Part shown: in pieces, positions 45,624-54,629 of the stretch | Layout: the number at the start of each line of letters is the position of its first letter | How positions within the stretch are numbered: position 1 is the first letter of the stretch | NCBI RefSeq assembly: GCF_000442275.2 | Contig: NZ_KE557306.1 | Location: forward strand, 659,598 to 723,597 | DNA: 64,000 nt | Direction of reading: 5' to 3' | Origin: Litoreibacter arenae DSM 19593 | GTDB taxonomy: Bacteria > Pseudomonadota > Alphaproteobacteria > Rhodobacterales > Rhodobacteraceae | Program-made: the position numbers and the translations under genes | Notes under the pieces: model-generated | What the model was told of the DNA's origin: nothing | The model's input: the letters and a program-made list of their open reading frames with translations, nothing else | Databases searched by the model: none

Positions 45624-46892
45624 ATGGAAATGGCGACGGATCAAAGCGTGAAACGGCGGCGGGTGTTCTACATCCCCGGCTACGATCCTATACATCCGCG
45701 CCGCTACCGCGAGCTGTACCGCAAAGAGGGCGCGGAGCAGGCGAAGATCAGCGGATACCAGATTGATCTGAAACCGAAAGCGGAAGAGGGCGCCTATGGC
45801 TGGCACGCGTCGGCCATCATCGACGGCCAGCGCACGGAGGCACAGGTCGATGTGCTGGTCTGGTCCGATATCGTGCGCAACTCCATGTCCAACTCCATCC
45901 CCGCGACCTACTGGCAGCTGGTTCGCACCGCGTTCACGTATATCGCCACCGGCGCGTTGTTCCGGCTGATGCGTCTGCGCAAGGGGCCGATCATCGCGGC
46001 GCTCTATCCCATCGGGATGTTGCTGGGGCAATTGCTGCTGGCGTTCCTGCTGGGCCGCATTGCGGCAGGGCTGCTGGAATGGGGCGGCGAGCGGGTGCTG
46101 CGCATGGTGCTGGGCCCGCTTATCTCCGGGCAATATTTATGGATACTCAATGTATCGGGATGGGTTGTTACGGCAGGGGTGGTCGCGGTCGTTCTCCGCT
46201 GGTTCCAAAAGAAGGACGGCAAGCTCTACGCCTATTACCTGATGCATGACTACGCCTATTCCGCCCGCTACATGGGGGCCAATCCGCCCGCGTTGGAGGA
46301 CCGGATGGCCGAGTTTCGCGCCACTATCGCCACCGCCCTACAAGACGACGTGGACGAGGTTCTGGTCGTCGGCCATTCCTCCGGCGCGCATCTGGCGGTG
46401 TCCATTCTGGCGGATCTGATCCGTGAAGGCGGCGTACCGGAGGATGGCCCGAAACTGGCTTTTCTCAGCCTCGGGCAGGTGGTGCCCATGGTCTCTTTCT
46501 TGCCAAAAGCCAGTAAATTACGTGGCGATCTTCATTTTCTTTCCTCCAGCGATGCGCTCACATGGATCGACGTCACAGCGCCGGGCGACGGCTGCTCCTT
46601 CGCGCTCTGCGATCCGGTGTCGGTTTCCGGCGTCGAGCCGCAGGACAAGAAGTGGCCGCTGGTTTTCTCTGCCGCCTTTACCCAGTCCCTCAGCCCCGAG
46701 AAATGGACAGAGTTGCGCTGGCGCTTCTTCCGGCTGCATTTCCAGTATCTTTGCGCCTTCGACCGGCCCAAGGATTACGACTATTTCCAGATCACCGCAG
46801 GCCCGCTGACGTTGCACGAGCGCTACCACGACCGCCCGCAATCACGCTCCCGCATCGACGTCGAGGCGTCAGGCTACACGGACATGACATGA
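45624..46892 (+). CDS. Membrane-anchored alpha/beta-hydrolase-like protein
   Basis: The 422-residue protein opens with a beta strand and oxyanion-like FYIPGYDPIHPRRYRELY, carries two membrane helices in the middle (about 122-148 and 172-194), and has the nucleophile elbow VVGHSSGAHLAV with Ser252. A lipase or esterase fold with an internal membrane hairpin is implied. The C-terminal part is rich in Trp, Phe and His. The stop codon overlaps the P450 start (ATGA). Substrate unknown; the partner P450 suggests a lipid-like or terpenoid compound. Confidence 0.75.
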   Translation: MEMATDQSVKRRRVFYIPGYDPIHPRRYRELYRKEGAEQAKISGYQIDLKPKAEEGAYGWHASAIIDGQRTEAQVDVLVWSDIVRNSMSNSIPATYWQLVRTAFTYIATGALFRLMRLRKGPIIAALYPIGMLLGQLLLAFLLGRIAAGLLEWGGERVLRMVLGPLISGQYLWILNVSGWVVTAGVVAVVLRWFQKKDGKLYAYYLMHDYAYSARYMGANPPALEDRMAEFRATIATALQDDVDEVLVVGHSSGAHLAVSILADLIREGGVPEDGPKLAFLSLGQVVPMVSFLPKASKLRGDLHFLSSSDALTWIDVTAPGDGCSFALCDPVSVSGVEPQDKKWPLVFSAAFTQSLSPEKWTELRWRFFRLHFQYLCAFDRPKDYDYFQITAGPLTLHERYHDRPQSRSRIDVEASGYTDMT

Positions 46893-48241
46893 TCCCGCCC
46901 AAGCCGCCCGCGCGGCCCGAAAAGGTGTCGTTGCTGAAATATCTGCGGCTGTTCCGACAGGACATCCTGTCGGCGCAACCCGCGAAACTTTATCGCGCAT
47001 GGATGGCGGAGTTCAGAACGCCGTTCTTCCGCAGCTATCTTATCAACCAGCCGTCACTGGTTAAGACAGTGTTAAATGAACGCCCCAGAGCGTTCCCCAA
47101 GTCCGATCGCATCGGTGCGGGGCTGCGACCGCTGCTGGGCAACTCGGTCTTCCTGACGAACGGTGAGGTGTGGGAACGGCAACGCCGCATCATCGACCCG
47201 GCCTTCGAGGGTGGCCGTTTGCGCGACACCTTCCCCGCGATGTGGGCCGCAGGGCAGGCGGCGGTCGCACGGCTGAAAGACGGCACGCAAGAGGTCGAGG
47301 AGGCCACCAGCTTCGCAGCAGCCGACGTGATTTTCCGCACGTTGTTCTCGATCCCCATAGAGGATCGCATCGCGCAGGCCGTGTTCACCGAGTTCCGCGA
47401 CTACCAGCGCACGCAGCCGATCCTGAACCTTGCCGCCTTCGTCAAAGGCCCCGCGTGGATGCCACGTTTGCACCGCGCCAGGACCAAGCAGACCGCACGC
47501 TCCATCCGTGCGCTGATCCGGCAGTTGACCGAGACCCGCATGGCGCAGATCAAGGACGGCACCGCGCCGGACGATCTGGCGACCAAGATCATGACCACGG
47601 CGGACCCTGAGACGGGCGAGACCTTCACCACCGAGGAAATGGTCGACCAAGTCGCCATCTTCTTCCTCGCAGGCCACGAGACCAGCGCGTCGGCTCTGGC
47701 ATGGACGCTGTATCTTTTGGCGCTGTTCCCCGACTGGCAGGAAAAGCTGGCCGAGGAAGCGAAGGCGCTTGATGCGGGTTGCGACTTCAAGGTGATGTCG
47801 AAACTGCGTACTTCCCGCGATGTGTTTCGCGAGGCGCTGCGGCTTTATCCCCCCGTGCCGATGATGGTGCGGGAGTCCACATGCCCCGAACGCCTCCGCG
47901 ACCGCGACATACAACCCGGCGCGCAGATGGTGATCTCGCCCTGGCACCTGCACCGGCATGAACGGCTCTGGGACAATCCCGACGGGTTCGACCCCGCGCG
48001 GTGGGCCACCGAGAACGGCAAGCAATGTATGCGCGAGGCGTTCATCCCGTTCTCCAGTGGTCCGCGCGTTTGCACCGGCGCGGGGTTCGCCATGGTCGAG
48101 GGGCCGCTGCTCTTGTCCATGCTGGTGCGCAACTTCCGGTTTGAGACCACCGAGCGCACCCCTGTTCCCGTGGCGCATTTGACCGTACGCTCCAAAGACG
48201 GGATTTGGCTGAAGCTGACGAGGAGAGCGCCCGATGCCTGA
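46889..48241 (+). CDS. Cytochrome P450
   Basis: The 450-residue P450 has the I-helix oxygen motif AGHETS (261-266), the ExxR of the K helix (EALR, 315-318) and the haem loop FSSGPRVCTG with ligand Cys395. It is soluble, with no N-terminal anchor, like bacterial CYPs; redox partners are not nearby. It sits between a membrane hydrolase and a DUF3592 membrane protein with 4 and 8 bp overlaps, so the three should be made together. Confidence 0.95.
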   Translation: MIPPKPPARPEKVSLLKYLRLFRQDILSAQPAKLYRAWMAEFRTPFFRSYLINQPSLVKTVLNERPRAFPKSDRIGAGLRPLLGNSVFLTNGEVWERQRRIIDPAFEGGRLRDTFPAMWAAGQAAVARLKDGTQEVEEATSFAAADVIFRTLFSIPIEDRIAQAVFTEFRDYQRTQPILNLAAFVKGPAWMPRLHRARTKQTARSIRALIRQLTETRMAQIKDGTAPDDLATKIMTTADPETGETFTTEEMVDQVAIFFLAGHETSASALAWTLYLLALFPDWQEKLAEEAKALDAGCDFKVMSKLRTSRDVFREALRLYPPVPMMVRESTCPERLRDRDIQPGAQMVISPWHLHRHERLWDNPDGFDPARWATENGKQCMREAFIPFSSGPRVCTGAGFAMVEGPLLLSMLVRNFRFETTERTPVPVAHLTVRSKDGIWLKLTRRAPDA

Positions 48242-48710
48242 CTATCGCAAGGGCGTCCGACCGCCATGGGCCGTAATCACTCTCTGCTTCGTGCTTGGGC
48301 TGCCGCTTCTTGGCGCGGGCAACGCGGATCGTGTGTTCTGGCAGCTGACTTCATCAGGTGAGCCGGTGCCGGGCCGCATTGTGGAGACACGCAGTCACCG
48401 CGTCTCGCCAAGTGACGGCTACCTGACATTCACGCCACGGGTGGAGTTCACCGACCCCGGAGGAGTGCTGCGGGAGATGAGCGTGAAATCCGGCTCCAGC
48501 CACTACAACTTCCGTAAAGGTGACCGGGTAACGGTGCTGTGGCGCGCGCAAGACCAGTCGATCGCGATTCAGGTGCCGTTCAAACGACATCTCGGGCTGG
48601 CAGCCGTGATGTGGACATTTACATTTGCCGGTGCTGTCATGGTGCTGGCGTCAATCTGGTTTATTGTCGTGCGCGGATTTACGCGCATTTCACAGCTAAG
48701 ACGGCCCTAA
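48234..48710 (+). CDS. DUF3592 membrane protein
   Basis: The 158-residue protein has an N-terminal membrane helix (AVITLCFVLGLPLLGAG), an extracytoplasmic beta domain with VPGRIVETRSHRV and YNFRKGDRVTVLWRAQD, and a second helix near the end (MWTFTFAGAVMVLASIWFIVV). This is the DUF3592 layout of unknown function. It is the last gene of the hydrolase-P450 operon. Confidence 0.8.
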   Translation: MPDYRKGVRPPWAVITLCFVLGLPLLGAGNADRVFWQLTSSGEPVPGRIVETRSHRVSPSDGYLTFTPRVEFTDPGGVLREMSVKSGSSHYNFRKGDRVTVLWRAQDQSIAIQVPFKRHLGLAAVMWTFTFAGAVMVLASIWFIVVRGFTRISQLRRP

Positions 48711-48833
48711 CGCTACGTTAAACCGTACCCGATTCGGCGATAAATTGCTCAGAATCCTCTAATATTCGCTGAAATTCAGACCTGTAAAATACCCTATTGC
48801 ACTCCAAATTTTTGATTTGACGTAGCGTCATTT

Positions 48834-48861
48834 TTGTCGCACAAATCAGCGCAATTATAAT
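48834..48861 (+). promoter_or_regulatory. Promoter before the gene at 49002
   Basis: TTGTCG and a perfect TATAAT (48856-48861) are separated by 16 bases. The first TTAA of the phased array starts directly after the -10 box. Confidence 0.55.
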
Positions 48862-48898
48862 TTAATCGTTATTTAACAAGATGTTAATTATTTGTTAA
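48862..48898. promoter_or_regulatory. Four phased TTAA boxes (tandem CtrA-type half sites)
   Basis: TTAA occurs at 48862, 48873, 48884 and 48895, each time with exactly seven bases between. Every neighbouring pair therefore fits the CtrA full site TTAA-N7-TTAA, giving three overlapping sites. They cover the expected transcription start of the next gene. The placement would suit repression by CtrA. The rest of 48711-49001 is AT-rich and shows no gene. Confidence 0.6.
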
Positions 48899-49001
48899 CG
48901 AATCGGTATTCTCAGGTGTGGGGAATTTTTTTTACCGTTCCCCCCTGCTTTTTACGCTCTGATCCGCAATATTCCGCTTACTGACCGAAAGGAAAGCTGC
49001 C

Positions 49002-49316
49002 ATGACGAATATTGCCGACACCTCAGAGCCTACTAAACGCCCGTTTGGTTTGCATTGGATGCCTCACTTTCGAATCGCGATTCCAACTCTTTCACGACGT
49101 GTGCATCTGAAACGCGCTATGGTGTCCTCCAATACGCTGGAGCGCGATGAGTTGGCGGAGTTGTTCGAGGCCGATCTATCCGGTTTAAGATGTCTGAATT
49201 TGATGAAGGAACGTAAAAACGTCGTTCACTTGGAAACGGCACGCTCCAGAACGCATTTCGGTGTTGGGCGTTCGTCTAAGACGATTTCAGGTCGTTCAAC
49301 ACAAAGAGTCTTATAG
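49002..49316 (+). CDS. Hypothetical protein (104 aa)
   Basis: The ATG follows AAGGAAAG. The protein is basic with few hydrophobic stretches (RIAIPTLSRRVHLKRAMVSS, then ERDELAELFEADLSGL). I do not recognise it. The leader with the phased TTAA boxes argues for a regulated gene. Its last 41 bp overlap the convergent RHH gene, and the final 25 or so residues, rich in Ser, Arg and Thr, may be a less conserved tail. Confidence 0.5.
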   Translation: MTNIADTSEPTKRPFGLHWMPHFRIAIPTLSRRVHLKRAMVSSNTLERDELAELFEADLSGLRCLNLMKERKNVVHLETARSRTHFGVGRSSKTISGRSTQRVL

Positions 49317-49491
49317 CAGAGGCCAGCCCTAGGTCAGGTGCGCGACTCGTGTCGATTTCGGCCGCCAGATCGTTGATCGGGCGGTCTTTTTCTTTGGCGA
49401 TACGGCGGAATTCATACCAGAACTCGTCCTCAAGCGACACCGATGTGCGGTGCCCCTTGAGGGTCAGGGAACGTTTCAGCGGGCGGCTCAT
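49276..49491 (-). CDS. Ribbon-helix-helix domain protein
   Basis: The 71-residue protein has the RHH fold (KRSLTLKGHRTSVSLEDEFWYEFRRIAKE) with basic strand residues, and a helical tail ending IRLFVLNDLKSS. RHH domains bind DNA as dimers. It is the last of a fumC-DUF4169-RHH run, each joined by a 4 bp ATGA overlap, so the group is co-transcribed from the fumC side. Confidence 0.85.
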   Translation of the reverse strand: MSRPLKRSLTLKGHRTSVSLEDEFWYEFRRIAKEKDRPINDLAAEIDTSRAPDLGLASAIRLFVLNDLKSS

Positions 49492-49661
49492 TTGTCCAGC
49501 TTGTGACCGTCGAGTTTGGAGCGCGCAGCAAGCTGCGCCTTCATGTCAGCCTGCTTTTGCTCTTTGGTGCGCCCGAATTTGAGCGCGTTGGCATCGCCCT
49601 GTGCCCGTTTGTCAGCGCGTGTGCGTTCCTTGCGAGCCTTGCTCAGGTTCTTGGCTTTCAT
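49488..49661 (-). CDS. DUF4169 protein (57 aa)
   Basis: The short basic protein reads [20 protein letters not shown], then [14 protein letters not shown] and ends [10 protein letters not shown], the DUF4169 pattern found beside fumC and RHH genes in this group. It is helical and lysine-rich with no known function. It overlaps fumC by 4 bp and the RHH gene by 4 bp. Confidence 0.85.
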   Translation of the reverse strand: MKAKNLSKARKERTRADKRAQGDANALKFGRTKEQKQADMKAQLAARSKLDGHKLDK

Positions 49662-51049
49662 TTCGGTCCAATCATATCTTCCGGCCGCACCACGCGGTCG
49701 AAGGTTTCCTCGTCCACCAAGCCAAGGGCAATCGCCTCTTCCTTGAGGGTCGTGCCGTTCTTATGCGCCGTCTTGGCGACTTTGGTGGCGTTGTCATAGC
49801 CGATGGTCGGCGCCAGCGCTGTCACCAGCATCAGCGACTCTTTCATCAGCTTGTCAATGCGTTCCTTGTTGGCCAGCGTGCCGACCACCATGTTGTCGGT
49901 GAAGCTGCCCGCCGCGTCGCCGAGTAGCTGCATGGACTGGATGACGTTGTAGCTCATCATCGGGTTGTAGACGTTGAGCTCGAAATGGCCTTGGCTACCA
50001 GCCATGCCCACAGCGGCATCGTTGCCCATGACGTGGATACACACCATGGTCAGCGCCTCGGCCTGCGTCGGGTTCACCTTGCCCGGCATGATCGACGAGC
50101 CCGGCTCGTTTTCCGGCAGTATCAACTCGCCCAGACCGGAGCGGGGGCCGGAGCCCAGAAACCGCATGTCGTTAGCAATCTTGAACATCGACGCGGCGAC
50201 GGTTTTCAACGCGCCGGAGAACATGACCAGGGCGTCATGGGCGGCAAGTGCTTCGAACTTGTTGGGGGCGGTCACGAAGGGCAGCCCGGTGATGGCGGCG
50301 ATTTCGGCCGCGACCTTTTCTGCAAAGCCTTTGCGGGTGTTCAGGCCCGTGCCGACCGCCGTGCCGCCTTGGGCCAGCTCGTAGATGTCGGGCAGGCACA
50401 TTTCGACCCGCTCGATGCCCTTTTTCATCTGGTGCGCATAGCCGCCGAATTCCTGACCCAAAGTCAACGGCGTCGCGTCCTGCGTGTGGGTGCGGCCGAT
50501 CTTGATGATGTCCTTGAATTCTTCGGATTTGGCTTCCAACGCCGCGTGCAGCTTGCGCAGCCCCGGCAGCAGCGTGTCGCGGGCCACCATGCCGATAGCG
50601 ACATGCATCGCGGTGGGGAAAGTGTCGTTGGAGGACTGGCCCATGTTGCAATGGTCATTGGGGTGGACGGGTTTCTTGGACCCCATCTCGCCGCCCATGA
50701 TCTCGATGGCGCGGTTGGAGATCACCTCGTTCGCGTTCATGTTGCTCTGCGTGCCGGAACCCGTTTGCCAGACCACCAGCGGGAAGTTGTCGTCGAACTT
50801 GCCGTCGATCACCTCCTGCGCCGCTTGCTGGATGGCAGGCGCAAGCTCCGCATCCAGATCGCCGAACTCCAGATTGACCGTCGCGGCGGCCTTCTTGATC
50901 ACCCCAAGCGCCCGCACGATGGCCACGGGCTGCTTTTCCCAGCCAATCGGAAAATTCATGATCGAGCGCTGCGTCTGCGCCCCCCAATACTTGTCGGCAG
51001 GAACCTCCAGAGGGCCAAAGCTGTCGGTCTCGGTGCGCGTGTCGGTCAT
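49658..51049 (-). CDS. fumC: Class II fumarase
   Basis: The 463-residue enzyme has [21 protein letters not shown] and the signature [13 protein letters not shown] with its catalytic loop serine. It is the oxygen-stable fumarase without an iron-sulfur cluster. It leads into DUF4169 and RHH genes. Confidence 0.97.
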   Translation of the reverse strand: MTDTRTETDSFGPLEVPADKYWGAQTQRSIMNFPIGWEKQPVAIVRALGVIKKAAATVNLEFGDLDAELAPAIQQAAQEVIDGKFDDNFPLVVWQTGSGTQSNMNANEVISNRAIEIMGGEMGSKKPVHPNDHCNMGQSSNDTFPTAMHVAIGMVARDTLLPGLRKLHAALEAKSEEFKDIIKIGRTHTQDATPLTLGQEFGGYAHQMKKGIERVEMCLPDIYELAQGGTAVGTGLNTRKGFAEKVAAEIAAITGLPFVTAPNKFEALAAHDALVMFSGALKTVAASMFKIANDMRFLGSGPRSGLGELILPENEPGSSIMPGKVNPTQAEALTMVCIHVMGNDAAVGMAGSQGHFELNVYNPMMSYNVIQSMQLLGDAAGSFTDNMVVGTLANKERIDKLMKESLMLVTALAPTIGYDNATKVAKTAHKNGTTLKEEAIALGLVDEETFDRVVRPEDMIGPK

Positions 51050-51144
51050 GGATCGTCCTTCCAGAAAATCAGGTTTTCCCCGATGTAGCGGGGTGCGGGC
51101 AGGATGACAATCGGGGGGAGCGCACCGGTTGCGCTAACAGGCGC

Positions 51145-51654
51145 TCAGGTCTTGCGAAACGCGTCCAGCGAGACCACGTCGGCGTCCTTGGCGGGCTTGC
51201 CCCTGGTGTCGTCTTTGCCCGTCTCCGCCTTGTCCAGATGCAGCGCTTCGGCAAGGTCCACGTCGGGCAGGTCCACCACCTCGTGTTCCTCCTCCTCGTC
51301 GTCCTGAGACTCGAACCGCAGGCCGAATTCCACGGACGGGTCGACAAAGGTGCGGATGGCGTCGAAGGGGATCGCCAAAGGCTCCGGATTGTCGCCGAAG
51401 TTCAGGGTGATCTGGAACCCGTCCGGGGCCACGATCAGGTTGTCGAACCAGTGTTGCACAACGATGGTCATCTCGGACGGGTAGCGGTCGAACAGCCAGT
51501 CGGCCATTTCCACATCCGGATGGCGGGTGTCAAAGGTTATGAAGAAATGGTGATCGCCCGGCAGGCCGTGTGCGCCGACATCTTCCAACACTTCGGCAAT
51601 AAGCCCACGCATGGCGCGATGCATCTTGTTGCCATAGTCGATCGTGTCGGACAT
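51145..51654 (-). CDS. sspB: ClpXP adaptor SspB homologue
   Basis: The 169-residue protein begins TIDYGNKMHRAMRGLIAEVL and has the SspB-alpha core (HHFFITFDTRHPDVEMADWL, MTIVVQHWFDNLIV, FAIRTFVDPSVEFGLRF). A long acidic linker and the C-terminal tail DVVSLDAFRK follow; the tail is the likely ClpX-binding module. It tethers ssrA-tagged proteins to ClpXP. The tmRNA gene lies about 4 kb away. Confidence 0.93.
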   Translation of the reverse strand: MSDTIDYGNKMHRAMRGLIAEVLEDVGAHGLPGDHHFFITFDTRHPDVEMADWLFDRYPSEMTIVVQHWFDNLIVAPDGFQITLNFGDNPEPLAIPFDAIRTFVDPSVEFGLRFESQDDEEEEHEVVDLPDVDLAEALHLDKAETGKDDTRGKPAKDADVVSLDAFRKT

Positions 51655-51725
51655 GTCGTCTCAGCCCCGCTGTGGTTGACCTTGGGTCTTACCATGCGCG
51701 GATTCGGAGGCGAGGGAAAGGGGGG

Positions 51726-52931
51726 TCAACCGGACCCTGTCAAAACCAGCCCGAGCGCCGCGCAGATGGGCAAAACGACCAGCATATCCCATTTGCGCCA
51801 GAGCATGAGGGCGCTGGCGACCAGTGCGATTGCCACGGGAACTGGCTGGATGCTGCCCGTCTCGAAGAACACCGCGCCCGCGAACCACAGCCCCAGATTG
51901 GCGATGACGCCCACCACGGCGGCGGTGATCGCGGTCAGGGCACCCGACAGGCGCGGCATGTGGCCGAGGCGGTCGATATAGGGCGCGCCCGCGAAGATCC
52001 ACAGAAAGCACGGCGCGAAGGTCACCCAAAGCGTGACCAGCCCCGCCAGCAGCGCCAGCGCGGTGCCGCCCGCCTTGAACCCCGCCACCATGGCGACAAA
52101 TTGCGTCACCAGGATCAGCGGGCCGGGGGTGGTCTCGGCCAGCCCCAAGGCGTCGACCATCTGCGCGGTGGTCAGCCAGCCGAAATCGCCCACCACCGCT
52201 TGCGTCATATAGGCCAGCACCGCGTAGGCCCCACCGAAGGTGACGACTGCAAGGGTGGAGAAGAACACCGCCATGTCGGTGAGGATGTCGGGCGCGTAGA
52301 GCATGAGCAGCGGCAGCGGTGCGAACCAGATCAGCAGCCAGAGTGCTACAGTATTCACGGTGCGCGCGGCGGGGGTTTTCGGGGCGGGCGCTCCGCCCTC
52401 AGCCTCGCCATTCAAGGCAACGGCACCGACCGCTGCCGCCAGCACGATAACCAACGGGAACGGCGCGTTCAGCACGAACAGCGCCAAAAAGCTGGCGACC
52501 GCTATTGCGATGTGGATGGGGCCGTTCAGCGCTTTCCGCGCCACCTTGATCAGCGCTTGGATCACGATCACCACAACGCAGGCCTTCACACCGATGAACA
52601 GCGATTGCACCAGCGGGAGCTGGCCGTAGATGCCGTAGGCCAAGGCTAGTCCGACGATCACCAACGCCCCCGGCACCACGAAGAGCAGCCCCGCCAAGAG
52701 CCCGCCAGACACCCCGCGCATCCGCCAGCCTGCATAGGTGGCAAGCTGCATCGCCTCCGGACCCGGCAGCAACATGCAAAAGGATAGCGCGCGCAAGAAC
52801 TGCGCCTCGGTCAGCCACGGGCGGTCCTCGACCAGCTCCTTGTGCATCAACGCGATCTGCGCCGCAGGGCCGCCGAAGGACAACAGCCCGATGCGACCAA
52901 AGACGCGCAGCATCTCGGACAGGGGGATCAT
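51726..52931 (-). CDS. chrA: Chromate transporter ChrA
   Basis: The 401-residue membrane protein is a fusion of two CHR halves, each with the proline/glycine motif (FGGPAAQIALMH in the first, FGGAYAVLAYM in the second) and LLPGPEAMQLATY / ETTPGPLILVTQF. About ten helices are expected. It exports chromate, driven by the proton gradient. Its start overlaps the stop of the rhodanese-ChrB gene (ATGA). Confidence 0.93.
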   Translation of the reverse strand: MIPLSEMLRVFGRIGLLSFGGPAAQIALMHKELVEDRPWLTEAQFLRALSFCMLLPGPEAMQLATYAGWRMRGVSGGLLAGLLFVVPGALVIVGLALAYGIYGQLPLVQSLFIGVKACVVVIVIQALIKVARKALNGPIHIAIAVASFLALFVLNAPFPLVIVLAAAVGAVALNGEAEGGAPAPKTPAARTVNTVALWLLIWFAPLPLLMLYAPDILTDMAVFFSTLAVVTFGGAYAVLAYMTQAVVGDFGWLTTAQMVDALGLAETTPGPLILVTQFVAMVAGFKAGGTALALLAGLVTLWVTFAPCFLWIFAGAPYIDRLGHMPRLSGALTAITAAVVGVIANLGLWFAGAVFFETGSIQPVPVAIALVASALMLWRKWDMLVVLPICAALGLVLTGSG

Positions 52932-53710
52932 GCGCCCACAGACGAAAGGTGACCCTCGCCCTGTCCGTCCCGCGCCCAACGGTAGAGCGCGTCATAGAGC
53001 GCCATGCCTGCTTCCAATTGGGCGCTGTCGTCCTTGTATTGCCGCGACAAGCCGACCGATAGGGCCAGCAATCCCGCAGCTTCCGGAGCCAGATCGTGAC
53101 GGTTCGTATCCGCCGCGCGGATCACCGTGGCCATGGTTTGCAACGGCTCCGTGTCGAGCTTGAAGGCGTCCAGCATGGTGTCGAAGCTGCACCGCTCGCC
53201 GACGTGCGAAAACGCAACGCCCTCTACGTCGAACGGTGTTGCGCCGAATTTCTCGGCCACCGCCGGCACCTCGGACGGAGGGACGAACATAAACTGCGCC
53301 GACGGGTCGACAAAGCGCCGGATCAGCCATGGGCAGGCGATGCGGTCGATCTTCGGGCGGTGGCGCGTGACCCATAGCGGCGCAGGAATCGCGGCGGCAG
53401 GGATCAGCGGAAGCCCCGCATCCCGCCACGCATAAATGCCGCCTTCCAGCGCCTCTGCCGCGATGCCTTTGGCCCGCAAGAATGCCGCCGCCCCGTGGCT
53501 GAGTTTCAGGCCTTTCTGGCAGACCACCACCACAGGACCTGCGCCGTCAAAGCCGCCGATTTCAGGATGCGGCCAGCGTCGCGCGGTGGGGATCAGACGC
53601 GGATCATCCGCGAAGTCAGCGTCGATACAGACATCCAGTATGGTCGGCGCGTCGGGCGTGCCGATCAGGCGCATCAGTGCCGTGGGAGAGATTTCGGAAA
53701 AGCCAGCCAT
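52928..53710 (-). CDS. Rhodanese / chromate resistance (ChrB) fusion protein
   Basis: The first 110 residues are a rhodanese domain with the active Cys64 (VVVCQKGLKLSHG). The rest is the ChrB C-terminal domain (KIDRIACPWLIRRFVDPSAQFMFV and FSHVGERCSFD). It sits directly upstream of chrA, so it belongs to chromate handling; whether it regulates or reduces is open. There is no DNA-binding domain as in full ChrB. Confidence 0.9.
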   Translation of the reverse strand: MAGFSEISPTALMRLIGTPDAPTILDVCIDADFADDPRLIPTARRWPHPEIGGFDGAGPVVVVCQKGLKLSHGAAAFLRAKGIAAEALEGGIYAWRDAGLPLIPAAAIPAPLWVTRHRPKIDRIACPWLIRRFVDPSAQFMFVPPSEVPAVAEKFGATPFDVEGVAFSHVGERCSFDTMLDAFKLDTEPLQTMATVIRAADTNRHDLAPEAAGLLALSVGLSRQYKDDSAQLEAGMALYDALYRWARDGQGEGHLSSVGA

Positions 53711-53820
53711 GGTAAAGTACCCCGTTTTTCGGTTTCAGAAGGGTACGAACATTCGGCTGTCGCCTCACGGGGCGTCGCGGGATCCCCATGAGGGCAGGGT
53801 GCCTCGGGCGGGCGCGTGGG

Positions 53821-54183
53821 TCAAGCCCTGTAGGGGCAGCCATGGGCCTCGTTGCTGTCTGCGGGGGCCTGATCGCGCCGCTCGTCCAGCCCGTAGTCGC
53901 GGATAACCGAGCCGATGCGCAGGCGGTAACCCTCGAATACGCCGCTGCGGCCTGCCTTTTGGGCCGAGCGATGCTCGGACAATGTGCGCCAGTTGGCAAG
54001 CGCGTCTTCGTCGCGGAAGAAGCTCAGCGACAGCATCTTGGACGGGTCGGTGATCGACTGGAACCGCTCGACCGAGATGAAGCCGTCGACCTGCTCCAGC
54101 AGCGGGCGCAGGTCGGCGGCGATGTCGAGATAGGCGGTTTTCCGGCCCTCGGCGGGGATGACTTCGAAGATGACGGCGATCAT
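53821..54183 (-). CDS. Antibiotic biosynthesis monooxygenase (ABM) domain protein
   Basis: The 120-residue protein is a single ABM ferredoxin-like domain ([53 protein letters not shown]). Members act on quinones or haem, or only bind small molecules. It is downstream of a NIPSNAP gene with a 4 bp overlap, and both are under the ArsR-linked operators. Confidence 0.85.
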   Translation of the reverse strand: MIAVIFEVIPAEGRKTAYLDIAADLRPLLEQVDGFISVERFQSITDPSKMLSLSFFRDEDALANWRTLSEHRSAQKAGRSGVFEGYRLRIGSVIRDYGLDERRDQAPADSNEAHGCPYRA

Positions 54184-54503
54184 GCGGGGCTCCCATGTGG
54201 TGCGCTTGCCAGCTTCAGGAAGGTGCGGTCCTCGCGCAAGATGAACTTTTCGGTCTGGGCGAATTCGTAGTTTTCACGGCCCAGCGGATCGGCGGCAAGG
54301 CGGGCGCGATAGGCTTCGTAGTCGGCAAGCGAGGGGATGTTGTAGACGCCGTAGGCCAGCGTCGAGGAGCCTTCGTGCGGCGCGTAGTATCCGATCAAAT
54401 CCGCCCCGTTGCGCGGGATGGCCTGACCCCAGTTCCGGGCGTATTGCTCGAACTGGGCGCGTTTGGTGGGGTCGATCTGGTAGCGGATGAAACAGGTCAG
54501 CAT
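54180..54503 (-). CDS. NIPSNAP-family protein
   Basis: The 107-residue protein is a NIPSNAP/dimeric alpha-beta barrel domain ([39 protein letters not shown]). It is the first gene of a two-gene minus-strand operon divergent from arsR. Two palindromic operators lie between the starts. Confidence 0.88.
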   Translation of the reverse strand: MLTCFIRYQIDPTKRAQFEQYARNWGQAIPRNGADLIGYYAPHEGSSTLAYGVYNIPSLADYEAYRARLAADPLGRENYEFAQTEKFILREDRTFLKLASAPHGSPA

Positions 54504-54551
54504 TGGGGTATCTCCTTTTGCCCTGTTCTAGCCTGCCTGCTGACGTGAATG

Positions 54552-54569
54552 GTTCGGCACAGGCCGAAC
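54552..54569. promoter_or_regulatory. ArsR operator candidate, distal
   Basis: GTTCGG and CCGAAC are mirror arms with six bases between. It is the weaker of two related sites in the divergent promoter. Confidence 0.65.
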
Positions 54570-54593
54570 TATGCTTGCAATTTCATGTCGCCC

Positions 54594-54617
54594 ATGGTTC
54601 GGTCTACCCCGAACCAT
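54594..54617. promoter_or_regulatory. ArsR operator candidate, proximal
   Basis: ATGGTTCGG and CCGAACCAT are perfect nine-base mirror arms with six bases between, 12 bp before the arsR start. The shared core with the distal site (GTTCGG-N6-CCGAAC, centres 45 bp apart) supports binding by the adjacent regulator. Confidence 0.75.
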
Positions 54618-54629
54618 GGAGTGCAGAAC

